From a virus: DNA of 33,487 bases. The DNA lies in IMG/VR virus record IMGVR_UViG_3300008450_000222, positions 1 to 33,487 of that record. One strand, 5' to 3'. Below the pieces are notes generated by a model that searched no databases, was not told the DNA's origin, and worked only from the letters and a program-made list of their open reading frames with translations. This document shows positions 9,101 through 18,383 of this stretch, one piece after another. Positions within the stretch are counted from its first letter, which is position 1. Every line of letters begins with the position of its first letter. A program made the translations under genes and the position numbers.

Positions 9101-10016
9101 CACGGATTTCAGGATCTGTTGGTTCCATACCAACAATATCGCCATCTGCATATTCTTCAACGATTCCACCTTCAGCCCAAGTTGCTCTTGCATATGCACG
9201 AAAATGTGGATTCTTTGCTAATGATTTAGCATGACGAGCATACCAAGATGTTTTAGCTTCTTTATTCTGTGGGCGATTCTTTAGATTAGGATCACCAAAG
9301 AATTTAACTGAACCATCAGGACCAGTCACTTTATGTGTTTTACCTTTGCGTTCGTTGCTGCGAACAACTTTATATCCGCTTCCAGCTTTACCGCCTTCAG
9401 CTAATTTAACCATACCGCTATTTTGAACTGATGGAGTATTTTCTACTGGCATACGAATTTGAGTTGCTTGTGGCATTTCTGTCTCCTTTGCTTTTGCAAG
9501 TGCGGCAAGGGAGCCAATTAAATCTCCATCAGCAGCACCCATGATAGAAGAGAAATCTATGCCACTATTGTTTTCAAAATTAAATTGAGTTCCTGCTGCG
9601 TTGCTTGGTTCTACTCTACTTTCAATTTGATAGTTTTCATCAAAGAATTCAGGCGCTCTGGCATAATCACTTGATTTATATTTTTCATATGCTTTGGCAG
9701 CTTCTTCGCCTAATTTACCTTTACCACCCTGTTCTTGTTCTACTGATAAATCTAAACGGGGTAGATCTGCATATCTTTGCTTGGCAATATCTTTAATTTC
9801 CATATCTTCTAAACTAACAATATCACCATCAGCCATCTTTTTCCAATTACCACCCTTTTCAGAGTAATAACGAGAAGCCCAAGCATTTGCTACGGCAGAT
9901 GGATAAACATCAAACTTTGCTTTGGCAGCGGCTTTAGCTTTTTCCCATAGTTCTGGTTTTGTTGGTTTATTATCGCCACCACGAAGTATATTTTCGTATT
10001 TTACTTTTTTAGCCAT
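6129..10016 (-). CDS. Very large internal virion protein with small N-terminal modules
   Basis: 1,295 residues, starting after AGGAG. Residues about 22-62 (with YPSAVANAWASRY) resemble DUF5872, a small domain found in phage and giant-virus proteins. Residues about 216-281 (a K-V-T-x-P-D-G stretch, FFGDPNLK, then YARHAKSL) resemble DUF5754. Both matches are from memory of the patterns. Five short A(D/E)G(D/G) tags follow module ends (62, 162, 206, 281, 290). A Pro/Ala/Gln-rich linker covers about 645-720 and a long charged helical region about 770-880. It fits the middle ejection protein of a podovirus, though T7 gp15 is much shorter (747 residues). Confidence 0.72.
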   Translation of the reverse strand: MAKKVKYENILRGGDNKPTKPELWEKAKAAAKAKFDVYPSAVANAWASRYYSEKGGNWKKMADGDIVSLEDMEIKDIAKQRYADLPRLDLSVEQEQGGKGKLGEEAAKAYEKYKSSDYARAPEFFDENYQIESRVEPSNAAGTQFNFENNSGIDFSSIMGAADGDLIGSLAALAKAKETEMPQATQIRMPVENTPSVQNSGMVKLAEGGKAGSGYKVVRSNERKGKTHKVTGPDGSVKFFGDPNLKNRPQNKEAKTSWYARHAKSLAKNPHFRAYARATWAEGGIVEEYADGDIVGMEPTDPEIRGDSVGDRFVESDPLMTEEPEDFGAVRGEPETLQDFEESLKSANSFEELESARTKATDLFTAADEEQRKAFVAALKSGYSSVFDKEVAEGKIRPKQDLLRGVELAETAEDLQKLKDAYRRAIKYSDQFEDDKDKAQFVRNFLEKTKQVKGQTERADEDKMVREGKISPFRIGQTDAEGFTLTVDPEGRDILVRSKDGKVETKYPDEKPKVIPSDREAFMAEQAEFAREGGKLPKPIEKAAPSVSAEDLQKAGTDAAKALGEQPKGATSPAVAPPSQLKSDYKARALSALGGTIALTGNETPEQKTRIEAYNQGINAAADKIAASVEGQVGALRQQMPVVAPAEVAPTIAPQPMAAQPAQPVAPPAPVQPAPTQPVVSAPAVGGGEPLGNLGVVATGGVGIPRGAVPSEPRPPSGPYSIDNPQANAIRGSGEYALLKKAAEAVGIRDPIESDKIAIDQIMAKRGTQTAGTGVPTFEEAVATARNTQEYKDLIAARQAQEDAAAKQLEVQLKIADAQAKVRQTAADLELKRLEDYEIRRQAIAMQKDALRRDIMTDRIDPSKLFQSTGGNIAFAIAAAADIFGSFLGGKGSGFAEYMDGLIKKDVDLQVANLGKKKGMLSELVQSGNDLEESYKLTEAFYKNATAVQLEKAAAGFSNEKAKADAMAVAAKFKMEAAKQEDDTLIKIIDKIYKPYAGKLGKAQAGLFDAAELFRIIGREQESGEKTRRATEKEVAKTKREETKDELERLKALGPPEAQPLFEGQSLDRGQMAKIYRVKDYASQVRPLIVQQLVPVEEKIERGDGRVDLITKYAPQGRFVAAISDNDKKDIDAIDSDAASFSKQLDELQKIAAKYNYSGFVGAIPTDERKRDLARAEVLEKGLAAAMGSKSQYNVGVPSDNEYKRLVEVIPQASGWSTGAYGKEKFDVFRELLLDKQRQMRERKTIGGFTGAGEAAQIPVIPTGAINKLKADPSLAPDFDKKYGAGAAAKILGTP

Positions 10017-10028
10017 TATGGAATCTCC

Positions 10029-11192
10029 TTATTTCTTTTTGCGTAGAGCAGCTTTGAGAGCTTCCATTTTAGCTTCCTTTGGTTTTTTGTTTGCTAAAAG
10101 GGCATCAACAAATTTGCCAGCAGCTTCTGCGGGTTTTGGAGACATTACAATAGAACGAGGAACTACAATTTCACCCTCGCTTAAAAGTGCTGGAACAACA
10201 TCGTTCTTTTTATTATCAAGTTTAGCAAGATCACCTTCAGCAAGTTTATTTGCTTTTGCTGCTTTCATCATAGTTGCATAAGCAACTGCTTTGCCTTTTT
10301 CTTCACCATATTGTTCTTTGAATGCTGGCATAGCTTTTTTAGCAGCAGCGTGAGCGGCAACTATTTTAGCCTTTGGCATTTTTTTCTTTGCTTCTACTTT
10401 ACCGCCATCTGCAAGCGCAGCAATTAATGGAAGGGCTGCAAGTGAAGCTCCACCCGTAAATGGGGCAGCAACTACTGCGCCAATACCGCCAGCAATTTTA
10501 CCAGCAGTTTTCCAACCTGAAGCAGCAGATTCTCTTTGGGCTTCATCAGAGGCAGCTTGATTTCTTTGGCGTTCTATTTCTGCTCGCTGATTTGCAATTT
10601 GTATGTCTGCTTGACGATTCTTTTCTGCTTCTGTAAGTTCAGCAGCAAGCTTCTCTTGACCTAAACCTAATTGTCCTGCTTGTGAGAACATTTGAGTTTC
10701 TGCCCCACGCATACCAGTAAGTTGTTGTCCGAGTGCTTGTTGGGCTGCTAATTGTTCTTGCGCTCTTAAAATTGCAGCTTGTCCTGCCGCACTTTGCCCT
10801 AATGTTGCTTGTTGCTGTAATAGTAATCTTTGAGCGGCTGCTGGATTCATTCCTCTTGTTGTTGCAAGAGAACCTGCCGCTGCTCTGCGATTTGCTTCAA
10901 GAGCTTGTTGTAATTGTAATTCAGCAATAGAGGTTCCTTCGCCCCTTGCTCTTGCAGCAAGCATATCAGCGAGTGTTTGTTGTTGTCCTGCAATAGCCCT
11001 GCCAGCCCCTTGAGCTTGGGCTAAAGCATCATAAAATCCTGCTCTTTGACCTATTTGAGTTGCCCCTGCTTCACCTGTTATTGTTGGGGTTGAAAAAGGC
11101 ATTCTGTCTGGACCAAAGAAAAAGTTATATGCTGAACTTCTTTTAGCAACTTCTTCTGGCGTCTCATTTTCTATAGTATAACCATTAGCCAT
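10029..11192 (-). CDS. Internal virion protein with Ala/Gln-rich helix and LSEGE motif
   Basis: 387 residues, with a GAGGA ribosome site. Residues 50-225 are Ala/Gln-rich and helical. A hydrophobic Gly/Ala segment lies at about 228-260, ending in the tag ADGG (261-264). A module at about 275-312 contains FKEQYGEEKGKAVAYATMMK, a pattern I know from uncultured phage proteins, then AEGD (318-321). ALLSEGEIVVPRSIV (336-350) is the LSEGE-type motif common in phage virion proteins. It is the first of three large genes after the nozzle, comparable by position to T7 gp14, which also has a membrane-active helix. The function is inferred from that. Confidence 0.72.
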   Translation of the reverse strand: MANGYTIENETPEEVAKRSSAYNFFFGPDRMPFSTPTITGEAGATQIGQRAGFYDALAQAQGAGRAIAGQQQTLADMLAARARGEGTSIAELQLQQALEANRRAAAGSLATTRGMNPAAAQRLLLQQQATLGQSAAGQAAILRAQEQLAAQQALGQQLTGMRGAETQMFSQAGQLGLGQEKLAAELTEAEKNRQADIQIANQRAEIERQRNQAASDEAQRESAASGWKTAGKIAGGIGAVVAAPFTGGASLAALPLIAALADGGKVEAKKKMPKAKIVAAHAAAKKAMPAFKEQYGEEKGKAVAYATMMKAAKANKLAEGDLAKLDNKKNDVVPALLSEGEIVVPRSIVMSPKPAEAAGKFVDALLANKKPKEAKMEALKAALRKKK

Positions 11193-11209
11193 AATATTTT
11201 CCTCTTTTA

Positions 11210-11216
11210 TAATTAG
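11210..11216 (-). promoter_or_regulatory. CTAATTA element, 17 bases before the ATG at 11192
   Basis: It reads ACTAATTAT on the minus strand, followed four bases later by GAGGA, and lies in a 38-base intergenic gap. Confidence 0.5.
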
Positions 11217-11230
11217 TCAAAAAAATCCGA

Positions 11231-14200
11231 TTAGCCCGCAATTTGACGATCACGAACACGATTTCCACCGCCCTCAACTCCATACTCAAAGCGTAGGTTA
11301 GATAGATTAAAGCCTTGACCTAATGCTCCGCTTACTGGAATATCTTGTATGGATACTTTCATAGCCATACATTTTTGTCGTTGTGGGCGTATTTCATATT
11401 GATAAAGATCAAAGTTTCCACCGTAGGATCCAGAACCATATGGGCTTTGTGAGCCGTAATATGTTGGTATTACTGGTTCTACCGTTATTGTTTGACTTGA
11501 TGCGTTATTGTAGTCGTAATAAAGATTTACTTGTAGCTGGTGATCTGTCTTGTATTCTCCAAGAATATAGAATTTCCATAGCCTTTGGAAACCCTGTATG
11601 CCAGATAGGTTTAACCAACTTGTAGTAATCCCCATAGAATATGGAGTGCCATCATCTTCATATGTATTTGGCGTTTCAATTAATACTTGACCGTTGCTGC
11701 GTATATAAGCTTGTCTATTGTTCCAGATAATGGAATCAACAGCATTTATGCCAGTAAATACGCTCCAAGCATCTACATAATAATCATAAACAAGAACAGT
11801 AGCCGAATCCAGAGTTATACGGATTTGATTGTTTTCATTCATTAGTACAGCAGAGCTTACGAAATCTGGATTGTATGCTTCTACTGGAGCGCCAATATAG
11901 CTTGCTTGTAAGCCACGATTAATTATATAAATACCCTTACTACCCTTAAAGATTAAGCCTTCTGGAGTATTTACGATGCTGCGTAAGTTATTGCATCCTG
12001 TATCGCTTGTGATTAGGATTGTATCGCCATAATCGTTGTTTGCACCAGTATTGTCTGGACCTTGACCTGTAATAAAGCGTATGCTATTTTCTTTAAAAAT
12101 AATTAGCTTATCGTCAAGAGAACCTAATCCAATTACTGGACCGCCAGTTGGATCAACATTTATAACTTGGAAAGCAGACCACTCAACAGGAACCTCTGGA
12201 CTTACTTGTTTGCTATACCAAATTTGTAAAGGATCTTGCGAGTTTAGTAGAAATAATCTATTACGATGAACCACTAAACTTGATGGGGATGGTGGAATAT
12301 CGTTAGGCAAAACATCAGCGGTGGTATAGATTAATTCAACCAAATCCGTATCTGGCGTGGTGTCTGTTGCTGGTGTAATAAATTGATTGTTTGGATCGTT
12401 ATTATTTGCGTTTGTAATTGGTAATTTGTAATATTCAGTTCCATTCGCTTGAGTTCGGTAAAGAACACAAACAACTGGAGAGCGATTATTAGCTGGTATT
12501 TTTTCTGTTAGTGATAGTGGATATAATTGTATATTACTTACATTTGTTCCTGACACGCCAATCTTTTGTGTAAGAGAAACTTGATATGGAACAGATGGGG
12601 CTGAACGGTGTAGATTGCCAGCATTATCAACCCATTCCCATACAGCAACATAGGAATAGTTTTGAGTTCCTGCTCCAGTAGAGCCTTGCATATTATAGAT
12701 TAGTGGATTCCAGTTAAATGCATCTTCTACAAGGCTTTGCCCGTCATAAGCAAAAAGCATACCACCGCCAACAAAAAGGTTGCTGGCTATTTCTGCTCTA
12801 CCATATGATACTTCAGGTTCAAAGAAATCTATCTTTACGCTCGTAATACCAGTTTGTAATTCGCCAGCTATTTCACCAAACTCTGTAATATTACGGAAAG
12901 AACACATAAATTCTGTTGCTGATATTGCATTTGTTTTTGGAACCCATCGTAAAGACCAAGATGGATTTATAGCAATACCGTTTGGTCCAGCAGCAGTTGA
13001 TTCATTAAAACGAGCAATTACTTTACCGTTTTCATCTATGCAGAAATAAGAACTTTGTCCTGTTAATACATTTGCGCCGCCTACAACAAATGCATAACCC
13101 TTACCAGAATAAAAGAAGGCTGCTCCCGCTATGGCAATTTGTTGTTTATCAAATGTAGGACTACTAAAAGCAGCCCCATCAAATATCTGACATCTTGTAA
13201 ATGATTGATTAATGTTATTGGAGTAATCAACAAATACTCTTATCTCTCTTGTTGGTGAATTGGGATCTGGAACAGCCGAAACACGATTAACAGAATAACC
13301 GCTTATTGTTTCAAATTGCACATATTGAAGGGAATAAACATCATCCCAACCATAAACTTTAAATGTATCGCCGTTGCCAAGAGCTTCGCTATAAGCTAAT
13401 GAAGGTCCATCGCTGATGGGATCATAGAATAGCTGTCCCATTTTCATTTGGGAATTTACTATTGTATAAGTTGCTGAAGGAATATTATCTGTTGGCAGAT
13501 CAAATTTCCATAGAGTAATACCCTGTGGAGAAGGTTCCCTGTTAGTCATAGCAAAGTAAATTTGAGTTCCACTTGCTACTGTAGTTATTGCAGCCACATC
13601 ATAGCTTTGATATGTTTGGCTTGGAGAATTATCATTTAATGAATTATCTGTGATAAATTGAAAGCTGACTGTTGCTGCTAAATTACCTAATGGCAATATA
13701 CCACGATAGATACGAAAATCACTTGAGTTGTAATAATAAAATACAAAAACATCATTACAAACAATTACACGAGGATTTCTACCCTGTGCGGTAATGGGAA
13801 CTGGACCAATAATAATTTGTCCTGTAGCTCTATCGTTGATTTGATAATAGGTTGTAAAGATGCCTGCAACTTCACGAACAAATACATATGCTTCCACGCC
13901 AGATGGATGAACGGCATTATCGCTTGAGAAATCACGGGCAGTTCCGTTGCTTATTGGTTTGCTGGTTAGATAAGTTGATTCAAAATCGCCTTTATCTTTC
14001 CAGTTATTTGTTCCTTCAATATATGAATAGATATTGTTTTTATCAAAGCAAAGCAATTCATTTTTAAAATTCATTACTGCCTGACCGTCAGTAATATTAC
14101 CGCCGCCATCAATAACATTTTGACTAACGCTTTGAAAGCCTTCTCGTTTATCAATACGCCCTAATCTACGAAATGTAGCGTTTTGAGCATAAAGAAGCTT

Positions 14201-14284
14201 ACCAAGTTTAACTTGTTTTGGATCAGTTTTTGTGTCTATACCTTGAATAAGCGGGAGTTCTATTTGTTGTCTTTGTAAAGCCAT
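11231..14284 (-). CDS. Tail nozzle / packaged-DNA stabilisation protein
   Basis: 1,017 residues, with GGGAGA before the ATG. The N-terminus (QGIDTKTDPKQV at 14-25, then LLYAQNATF and GRIDKREGF by 50) has the pattern of podoviral nozzle/hub proteins (the T7 gp12 and P22 gp10 group), which list bound 'NA' positions in a beta-propeller platform. The body is a long series of beta strands. The C-terminus (LSNLRFEYGVEGGGNR near 990-1008) is also typical. It lies between the fibre genes and the ejection proteins, as expected for the protein closing the tail below the adaptor. It is longer than P22 gp10 (472 residues) and T7 gp12 (794 residues). Confidence 0.82.
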   Translation of the reverse strand: MALQRQQIELPLIQGIDTKTDPKQVKLGKLLYAQNATFRRLGRIDKREGFQSVSQNVIDGGGNITDGQAVMNFKNELLCFDKNNIYSYIEGTNNWKDKGDFESTYLTSKPISNGTARDFSSDNAVHPSGVEAYVFVREVAGIFTTYYQINDRATGQIIIGPVPITAQGRNPRVIVCNDVFVFYYYNSSDFRIYRGILPLGNLAATVSFQFITDNSLNDNSPSQTYQSYDVAAITTVASGTQIYFAMTNREPSPQGITLWKFDLPTDNIPSATYTIVNSQMKMGQLFYDPISDGPSLAYSEALGNGDTFKVYGWDDVYSLQYVQFETISGYSVNRVSAVPDPNSPTREIRVFVDYSNNINQSFTRCQIFDGAAFSSPTFDKQQIAIAGAAFFYSGKGYAFVVGGANVLTGQSSYFCIDENGKVIARFNESTAAGPNGIAINPSWSLRWVPKTNAISATEFMCSFRNITEFGEIAGELQTGITSVKIDFFEPEVSYGRAEIASNLFVGGGMLFAYDGQSLVEDAFNWNPLIYNMQGSTGAGTQNYSYVAVWEWVDNAGNLHRSAPSVPYQVSLTQKIGVSGTNVSNIQLYPLSLTEKIPANNRSPVVCVLYRTQANGTEYYKLPITNANNNDPNNQFITPATDTTPDTDLVELIYTTADVLPNDIPPSPSSLVVHRNRLFLLNSQDPLQIWYSKQVSPEVPVEWSAFQVINVDPTGGPVIGLGSLDDKLIIFKENSIRFITGQGPDNTGANNDYGDTILITSDTGCNNLRSIVNTPEGLIFKGSKGIYIINRGLQASYIGAPVEAYNPDFVSSAVLMNENNQIRITLDSATVLVYDYYVDAWSVFTGINAVDSIIWNNRQAYIRSNGQVLIETPNTYEDDGTPYSMGITTSWLNLSGIQGFQRLWKFYILGEYKTDHQLQVNLYYDYNNASSQTITVEPVIPTYYGSQSPYGSGSYGGNFDLYQYEIRPQRQKCMAMKVSIQDIPVSGALGQGFNLSNLRFEYGVEGGGNRVRDRQIAG

Positions 14285-14299
14285 TTGTGTCTCCCAATA

Positions 14300-15415
14300 T
14301 TAAAGTTGTCTTGCTGAAAAATAAGTTTCTGAACCGCCTTCTCCAATTTCAATATTTGCTGGTATGCCGCCACCACCTAAACCACATAGTAATGAAATTG
14401 TCATAGTTCCAGAGGGAACATTAATTACGGCTGTGTATGGATAAAATGAACCAACTAATGTATTTTCATCTACAACTCTAAATGTTTTTTTACCTTGATA
14501 ATAAGTTGTTCCATTTTGATGAACTATTTTTGTTTGAAGCGACATCCAAGCAGTTGGAGTTGTTGTATTAGCAACCCAATAACCAGCATTATTTTCACCG
14601 CCAAGAACTTCAACATAAACTGGTCTGCCGCTGCTGGTAAATGCTAATGGGCTATTTGTAATTTCTGAAGCGATAAGACCATAGCTTCCTGTAAGAATTG
14701 CTGAAGAACTTACAAAGTTTAATGGTGGAACATAATTCCAAACCATTTCTCCGCTTGGAGTTATATAAAGTGAAGAAGTTGTAGTTGTTAAAGAAGATGT
14801 AGTTCCTTGAGTTGTTGTAGGTATAGCATTTGGAACGGTTTGTGGTAAAGTAATATTTGCTGTTGGAAGCGTTAATGTATAGTTAGTTGATAAACCGTCT
14901 GGAGTAATAAGGTTAATGCCACCAGCGGGATTTGTGTCGTTTCCGCTATAAACTTTTACTGGACCATTTTCCATAGAGGCATATTCGCCCACATCTTTCT
15001 TCCACTGGAATGTTGATAAACCAGCAAAAGTAGCCGAACCGTTTGTTCCAGATAAACCGCTAATACCACCAAATGAAGCGGCTGCTAAACCACCGTTTTC
15101 TGTAATACGAACAAGGGCATCGTTGCCATCTTTGTAATAAAGATCGCCGCTGTCATTATAAAGACGATTGCTGCCGCTTGGATCACCAGCTAATGTGGCT
15201 AAACCAATTGCCTCAACATTTGTTATTTGATTGGCATTTACTGACAATTCACCGTTAATGTTTAGGGCATCTTGCGTAAGCGTCACACCACCGTTTGGAC
15301 TTTGATGATTGTGTTCTGCAATTGTATTTGTAATAATATCGTTAAGTTCTTGCGCCCACTGTGGTCCTGGAGTTGTGGAAACTACGGGTGGGGTTATATT
15401 CATACTATTTGGCAT
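14300..15415 (-). CDS. Tail or head fibre protein
   Basis: 371 residues, with GAGGAC before the ATG. The N-terminus has PGPQWAQELND (16-26) and AEHNHQSPNGG (33-43), the pattern by which many podoviral fibre proteins begin. HNH-type His pairs often bind metal in trimeric fibres. A stretch near 60-110 (VNANQITNVEAIGL, then RLYNDSGDLYYKDGND) is a typical beta-repeat phage fibre body. The C-terminal half is Ser/Thr/Gly-rich beta structure ending in a Gly-rich strand. It lies between the larger fibre gene and the nozzle, consistent with a fibre attached to the tail. Confidence 0.75.
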   Translation of the reverse strand: MPNSMNITPPVVSTTPGPQWAQELNDIITNTIAEHNHQSPNGGVTLTQDALNINGELSVNANQITNVEAIGLATLAGDPSGSNRLYNDSGDLYYKDGNDALVRITENGGLAAASFGGISGLSGTNGSATFAGLSTFQWKKDVGEYASMENGPVKVYSGNDTNPAGGINLITPDGLSTNYTLTLPTANITLPQTVPNAIPTTTQGTTSSLTTTTSSLYITPSGEMVWNYVPPLNFVSSSAILTGSYGLIASEITNSPLAFTSSGRPVYVEVLGGENNAGYWVANTTTPTAWMSLQTKIVHQNGTTYYQGKKTFRVVDENTLVGSFYPYTAVINVPSGTMTISLLCGLGGGGIPANIEIGEGGSETYFSARQL

Positions 15416-15432
15416 ATGCTTGTCCTCTTCTT

Positions 15433-15439
15433 TAATTAG
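15433..15439 (-). promoter_or_regulatory. CTAATTA element, 17 bases before the ATG at 15415
   Basis: It reads ACTAATTAA on the minus strand, two bases past the preceding TAA stop, with GAGGAC five bases downstream. Confidence 0.5.
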
Positions 15440-15441
15440 TA

Positions 15442-17529
15442 TTAAACTTGCGTAATCGTTGCAATAATGCTTGGAATTGCTGGTCTATCTGGATTGCTTG
15501 ATGATGCCTGTGATAAAATGCGTAGATCTATGTCATCTGAATACCACATTATTTCTATGTAGGAACCACTTGCCAGATAATCTAAATAATTCCAAGCAGC
15601 AACAAGTTTAGTATTATTGCCTACCAGCGTAAGTCGTGTGTTGCTGTCAGGAACATTTACGCCATCTTTACGAAACCATATATCAACATCATCGTTGCCG
15701 CTGTCTGTTTTATCTAATTGGGCTGAAAACTGTAAATTATAAGTTCCATCGTGTTCCGCAGTTATTCTACTGCCGCTTACAATAGAAAATCCATCCGCAG
15801 CCACCGTGCTATTTAGCGTCATAGGTAGGGCGGTATTTGGTGTAGCCGATGCTGTTTGAGTTGTCGTATCGTAAAAGTTTCCGTAATAACGAGTGTTTCT
15901 ATGAACCCATTTATTTGTGGCTCCCTCAAAAACCATTAGATCGCCATCAACAGGAGCGCCACCTGTTAGTTCATAGCCTTGTAAATAAGTTGCGTTTGCT
16001 GTTTGCGCCCAACTGGAAGTTATTGCAAAAGATGATGTCCCTAATAGGGAACCAGAAAAACTACCTGTTATTACACCTGATGAAATATTTACACTGCTGG
16101 CAGTTAATTGGTTTGTTATAATTTGACTTGATGTAATATAACTTGCTGTTAGGCTATTGATAGAAACATTTTGATTTAGTGAAAACTGACGAGCGCAATT
16201 ATCTACAACAAGAGTAGCCACGCCAGCATAATCGCCAAATGCTGCCGTTGCTGGTGTATAAGACGCTGTGTAAAGGGCAACATCACTAAAACGGATTTCG
16301 TCATAATTACCTTGTGCGCCACCATAGAAGGGGGACATATCAGTCGTCCAACCAACAACAAGAGTTTCTGCTCCAGTTCCCAAGTTTAATAGAGGGGTTG
16401 TATAAACAAGGTTTCCATCAACAAATAGGCGTATTGTAGAACCACTTCGGCACATAGCAATAGCTTGCCAAACACCAGCAGTTAGATAAACACCAGTAGC
16501 AACCGCCCCTCCCGCTAAACCAAAATATAGTTGTCCTAAATACATCCATAGCGATAGGTTAGGAGAGGATGGGCTGTAGATTTGCGCTAAACCTTGGAAA
16601 CCATAAGTTGTTGTATAAACTGGATTTACCCAAAACTCAAATGTAAAGTCGCCAGTAAGCCCATTAGCATTTTGAAAGTAAGGTGTTCCTAAAGCGCCAG
16701 TAGCGGCAAATACTTGCATTTGGATGCCGACATTTCCACCAACATTACCAGCGTGCGACATAGAACCGCTTGCAAACTTGTAAATTGTATTATCCCAAGT
16801 AATACCTGTAGAAACATACCAATTTATTCCACCATAAGCTCCACACATACCGCTGTCGGTAATTAGGTTGCTATTGAAATGGTTTAATGCTATTGTGTTT
16901 GGATTGTTGCCGACAATAACAATTTGCTGTGGGATCTGGATTGTTAGATTGCTACTACCTGTTGCTGTAAATTCACAAGGAGCAGAGGAACTAATAATAA
17001 GTGTCCCGCTCCCGCTTGTTTCTGTATGGATACAGCAACCTTCAGCAACTATATTAAATGTATCGCCTGTGATACTGCCTGTATCTGCATTTAGCGTAAT
17101 GTTTTGTGGAGCGCCAGTATATGTTATTGTTGTTCCGCTGCGTGTGGCTGTAAGACCACCAGCGGCATTAAATGTTAAAGAGTTTCCTTGTCCTGTGCCA
17201 GCAGTGCCTTGGGCTGCAACGGTTATTGGTTGCTGAAATATTGTTAGTGTGTCGCTGCCATTACTGCCATAAGATATGCCACCGCTGCCACTAAATACAA
17301 AAGAATTGCCAGCTACTTGTGCTGCTCCTTCTGGAGTTATTGTTATGTTGCCACCTCCAGCAGAAAGATTTGCAAGATCCTCTTGTAATTGATTTATGGC
17401 AGCAGCCGACTCATCAATATACGGATTAACCGTATTGATAATATTGTCTAACGCCCTATTGATTGTAGGGGAATCAACATTATTCTTATCAAGACGAACA
17501 TTAGATATTTTTTTGTTTCGTATTGTCAT
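15442..17529 (-). CDS. Tail fibre with LamG-like and C-terminal jelly-roll domains
   Basis: 695 residues. The N-terminal part (1-60) is a charged helix, then Gly/Ser beta repeats. Residues about 213-432 form a concanavalin/LamG-type domain (FTFEFWVNP, STIRLFVDGNLVY, EIRFSDVALYTASYTP), a fold used to bind glycans. Residues 455-515 are short beta repeats (GSFSGSLLGTSSF type) common in phage fibres. Residues 549-695 (DGTYNLQFSAQL, DVDIWFRKDG, AAWNYLD) match the C1q-like jelly-roll end domain of many marine and freshwater phage fibres. The gene starts right after the adaptor gene (TAATAGATG). The likely role is host recognition. Which glycan it binds cannot be read from sequence. Confidence 0.82.
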   Translation of the reverse strand: MTIRNKKISNVRLDKNNVDSPTINRALDNIINTVNPYIDESAAAINQLQEDLANLSAGGGNITITPEGAAQVAGNSFVFSGSGGISYGSNGSDTLTIFQQPITVAAQGTAGTGQGNSLTFNAAGGLTATRSGTTITYTGAPQNITLNADTGSITGDTFNIVAEGCCIHTETSGSGTLIISSSAPCEFTATGSSNLTIQIPQQIVIVGNNPNTIALNHFNSNLITDSGMCGAYGGINWYVSTGITWDNTIYKFASGSMSHAGNVGGNVGIQMQVFAATGALGTPYFQNANGLTGDFTFEFWVNPVYTTTYGFQGLAQIYSPSSPNLSLWMYLGQLYFGLAGGAVATGVYLTAGVWQAIAMCRSGSTIRLFVDGNLVYTTPLLNLGTGAETLVVGWTTDMSPFYGGAQGNYDEIRFSDVALYTASYTPATAAFGDYAGVATLVVDNCARQFSLNQNVSINSLTASYITSSQIITNQLTASSVNISSGVITGSFSGSLLGTSSFAITSSWAQTANATYLQGYELTGGAPVDGDLMVFEGATNKWVHRNTRYYGNFYDTTTQTASATPNTALPMTLNSTVAADGFSIVSGSRITAEHDGTYNLQFSAQLDKTDSGNDDVDIWFRKDGVNVPDSNTRLTLVGNNTKLVAAWNYLDYLASGSYIEIMWYSDDIDLRILSQASSSNPDRPAIPSIIATITQV

Positions 17530-17532
17530 CTA

Positions 17533-18303
17533 TTATTGATTCCAATCGTAGCCCCACCAACCATACTGCCAGCCAGCATCTGTCACAACGCCTTGTGCAT
17601 AAACATCGCTGACACTTGCGGGGGAACCTTGATCTCTGTTATTGGCTTCATTACGAATGCGTTCAGTTAATAATGCCTTTTGACGAACAAACATACTTGT
17701 ATCGGTTTCTTCCTTTTGCTTGCACTTAATACAAACATCAACAATTACATATTCTAACCAGTTTTGTAAATTGCTTTGTGGTAAGAATTGTTGTGATAAA
17801 TCAAGTGGGCTACTGATTGTAAATTGTGGTGCTGTAGGTACATACCATACAAGCAAATCAACCTGCCCTGCTGCTGGAGGCTGAAGCATGATTAAGTTTT
17901 CTTTTATGCTATAGCGATAATTTGTACTGTATTGTGTAGCATAACCTTGTAGGTTTAAGCTGTTTGCACGATTGCGTTCGTTAAAGTTAAATGGTTGTAG
18001 AGTTATACGATTATTGCTTATTTGTGGTGGAGTGGCATTACCTCCAAGAACTAAATCTACACCTAATACTTTATAACAATCGTCTGGTAAGAATGAGTTT
18101 GTAAATATTTGATCTGCATTTACAGAAGCCGTGGTGAAGTAAAAATAATAATCTCCACCAAACGCATTAACGATAAGACCTTGTAATTCACCTAATGAGT
18201 AATTTATATAACTTGTTAGTTCGTCATTACTAATAAATTCAGAATAGGTTAGATCTGCACGGTTGCGTATGTCTGTAATAATATCACCAAGGGTAGTTGC
18301 CAT
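17533..18303 (-). CDS. Head-tail adaptor protein
   Basis: 256 residues, with AGAGGA before the ATG. The N-terminus (LGDIITDIRNRADLTYSEFISNDELTSYI pattern, in the first 35 residues) and the Trp/Tyr-rich end are typical of the podoviral adaptor (gatekeeper) that forms a ring under the portal, like P22 gp4 or T7 gp11. LPDDCYKVLGVDL (about 92-104) and LLVWYVPTAP (about 169-178) fit the family's beta region, followed by a helical C-terminal part. It lies directly after a terminator and before the fibres and nozzle. Confidence 0.8.
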   Translation of the reverse strand: MATTLGDIITDIRNRADLTYSEFISNDELTSYINYSLGELQGLIVNAFGGDYYFYFTTASVNADQIFTNSFLPDDCYKVLGVDLVLGGNATPPQISNNRITLQPFNFNERNRANSLNLQGYATQYSTNYRYSIKENLIMLQPPAAGQVDLLVWYVPTAPQFTISSPLDLSQQFLPQSNLQNWLEYVIVDVCIKCKQKEETDTSMFVRQKALLTERIRNEANNRDQGSPASVSDVYAQGVVTDAGWQYGWWGYDWNQ

Positions 18304-18317
18304 ATTGATTCCTCTGT

Positions 18318-18352
18318 AAAAAAGGGCTGGCTGGATTTAGCCCAACCAGCCC
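18318..18352 (-). terminator. Rho-independent terminator after the Met-rich small gene
   Basis: On the minus strand GGGCTGGTTGG (18352-18342) pairs with CCAGCCAGCCC (18334-18324) with one G-U pair, around a seven-base loop, followed by six U. The adaptor's ribosome site starts just after the U-tract, so adaptor expression needs read-through or a promoter within the hairpin region. Confidence 0.88.
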
Positions 18353-18383
18353 CAAACCTAAAACGGGAGACGGCGCTTTAAGT

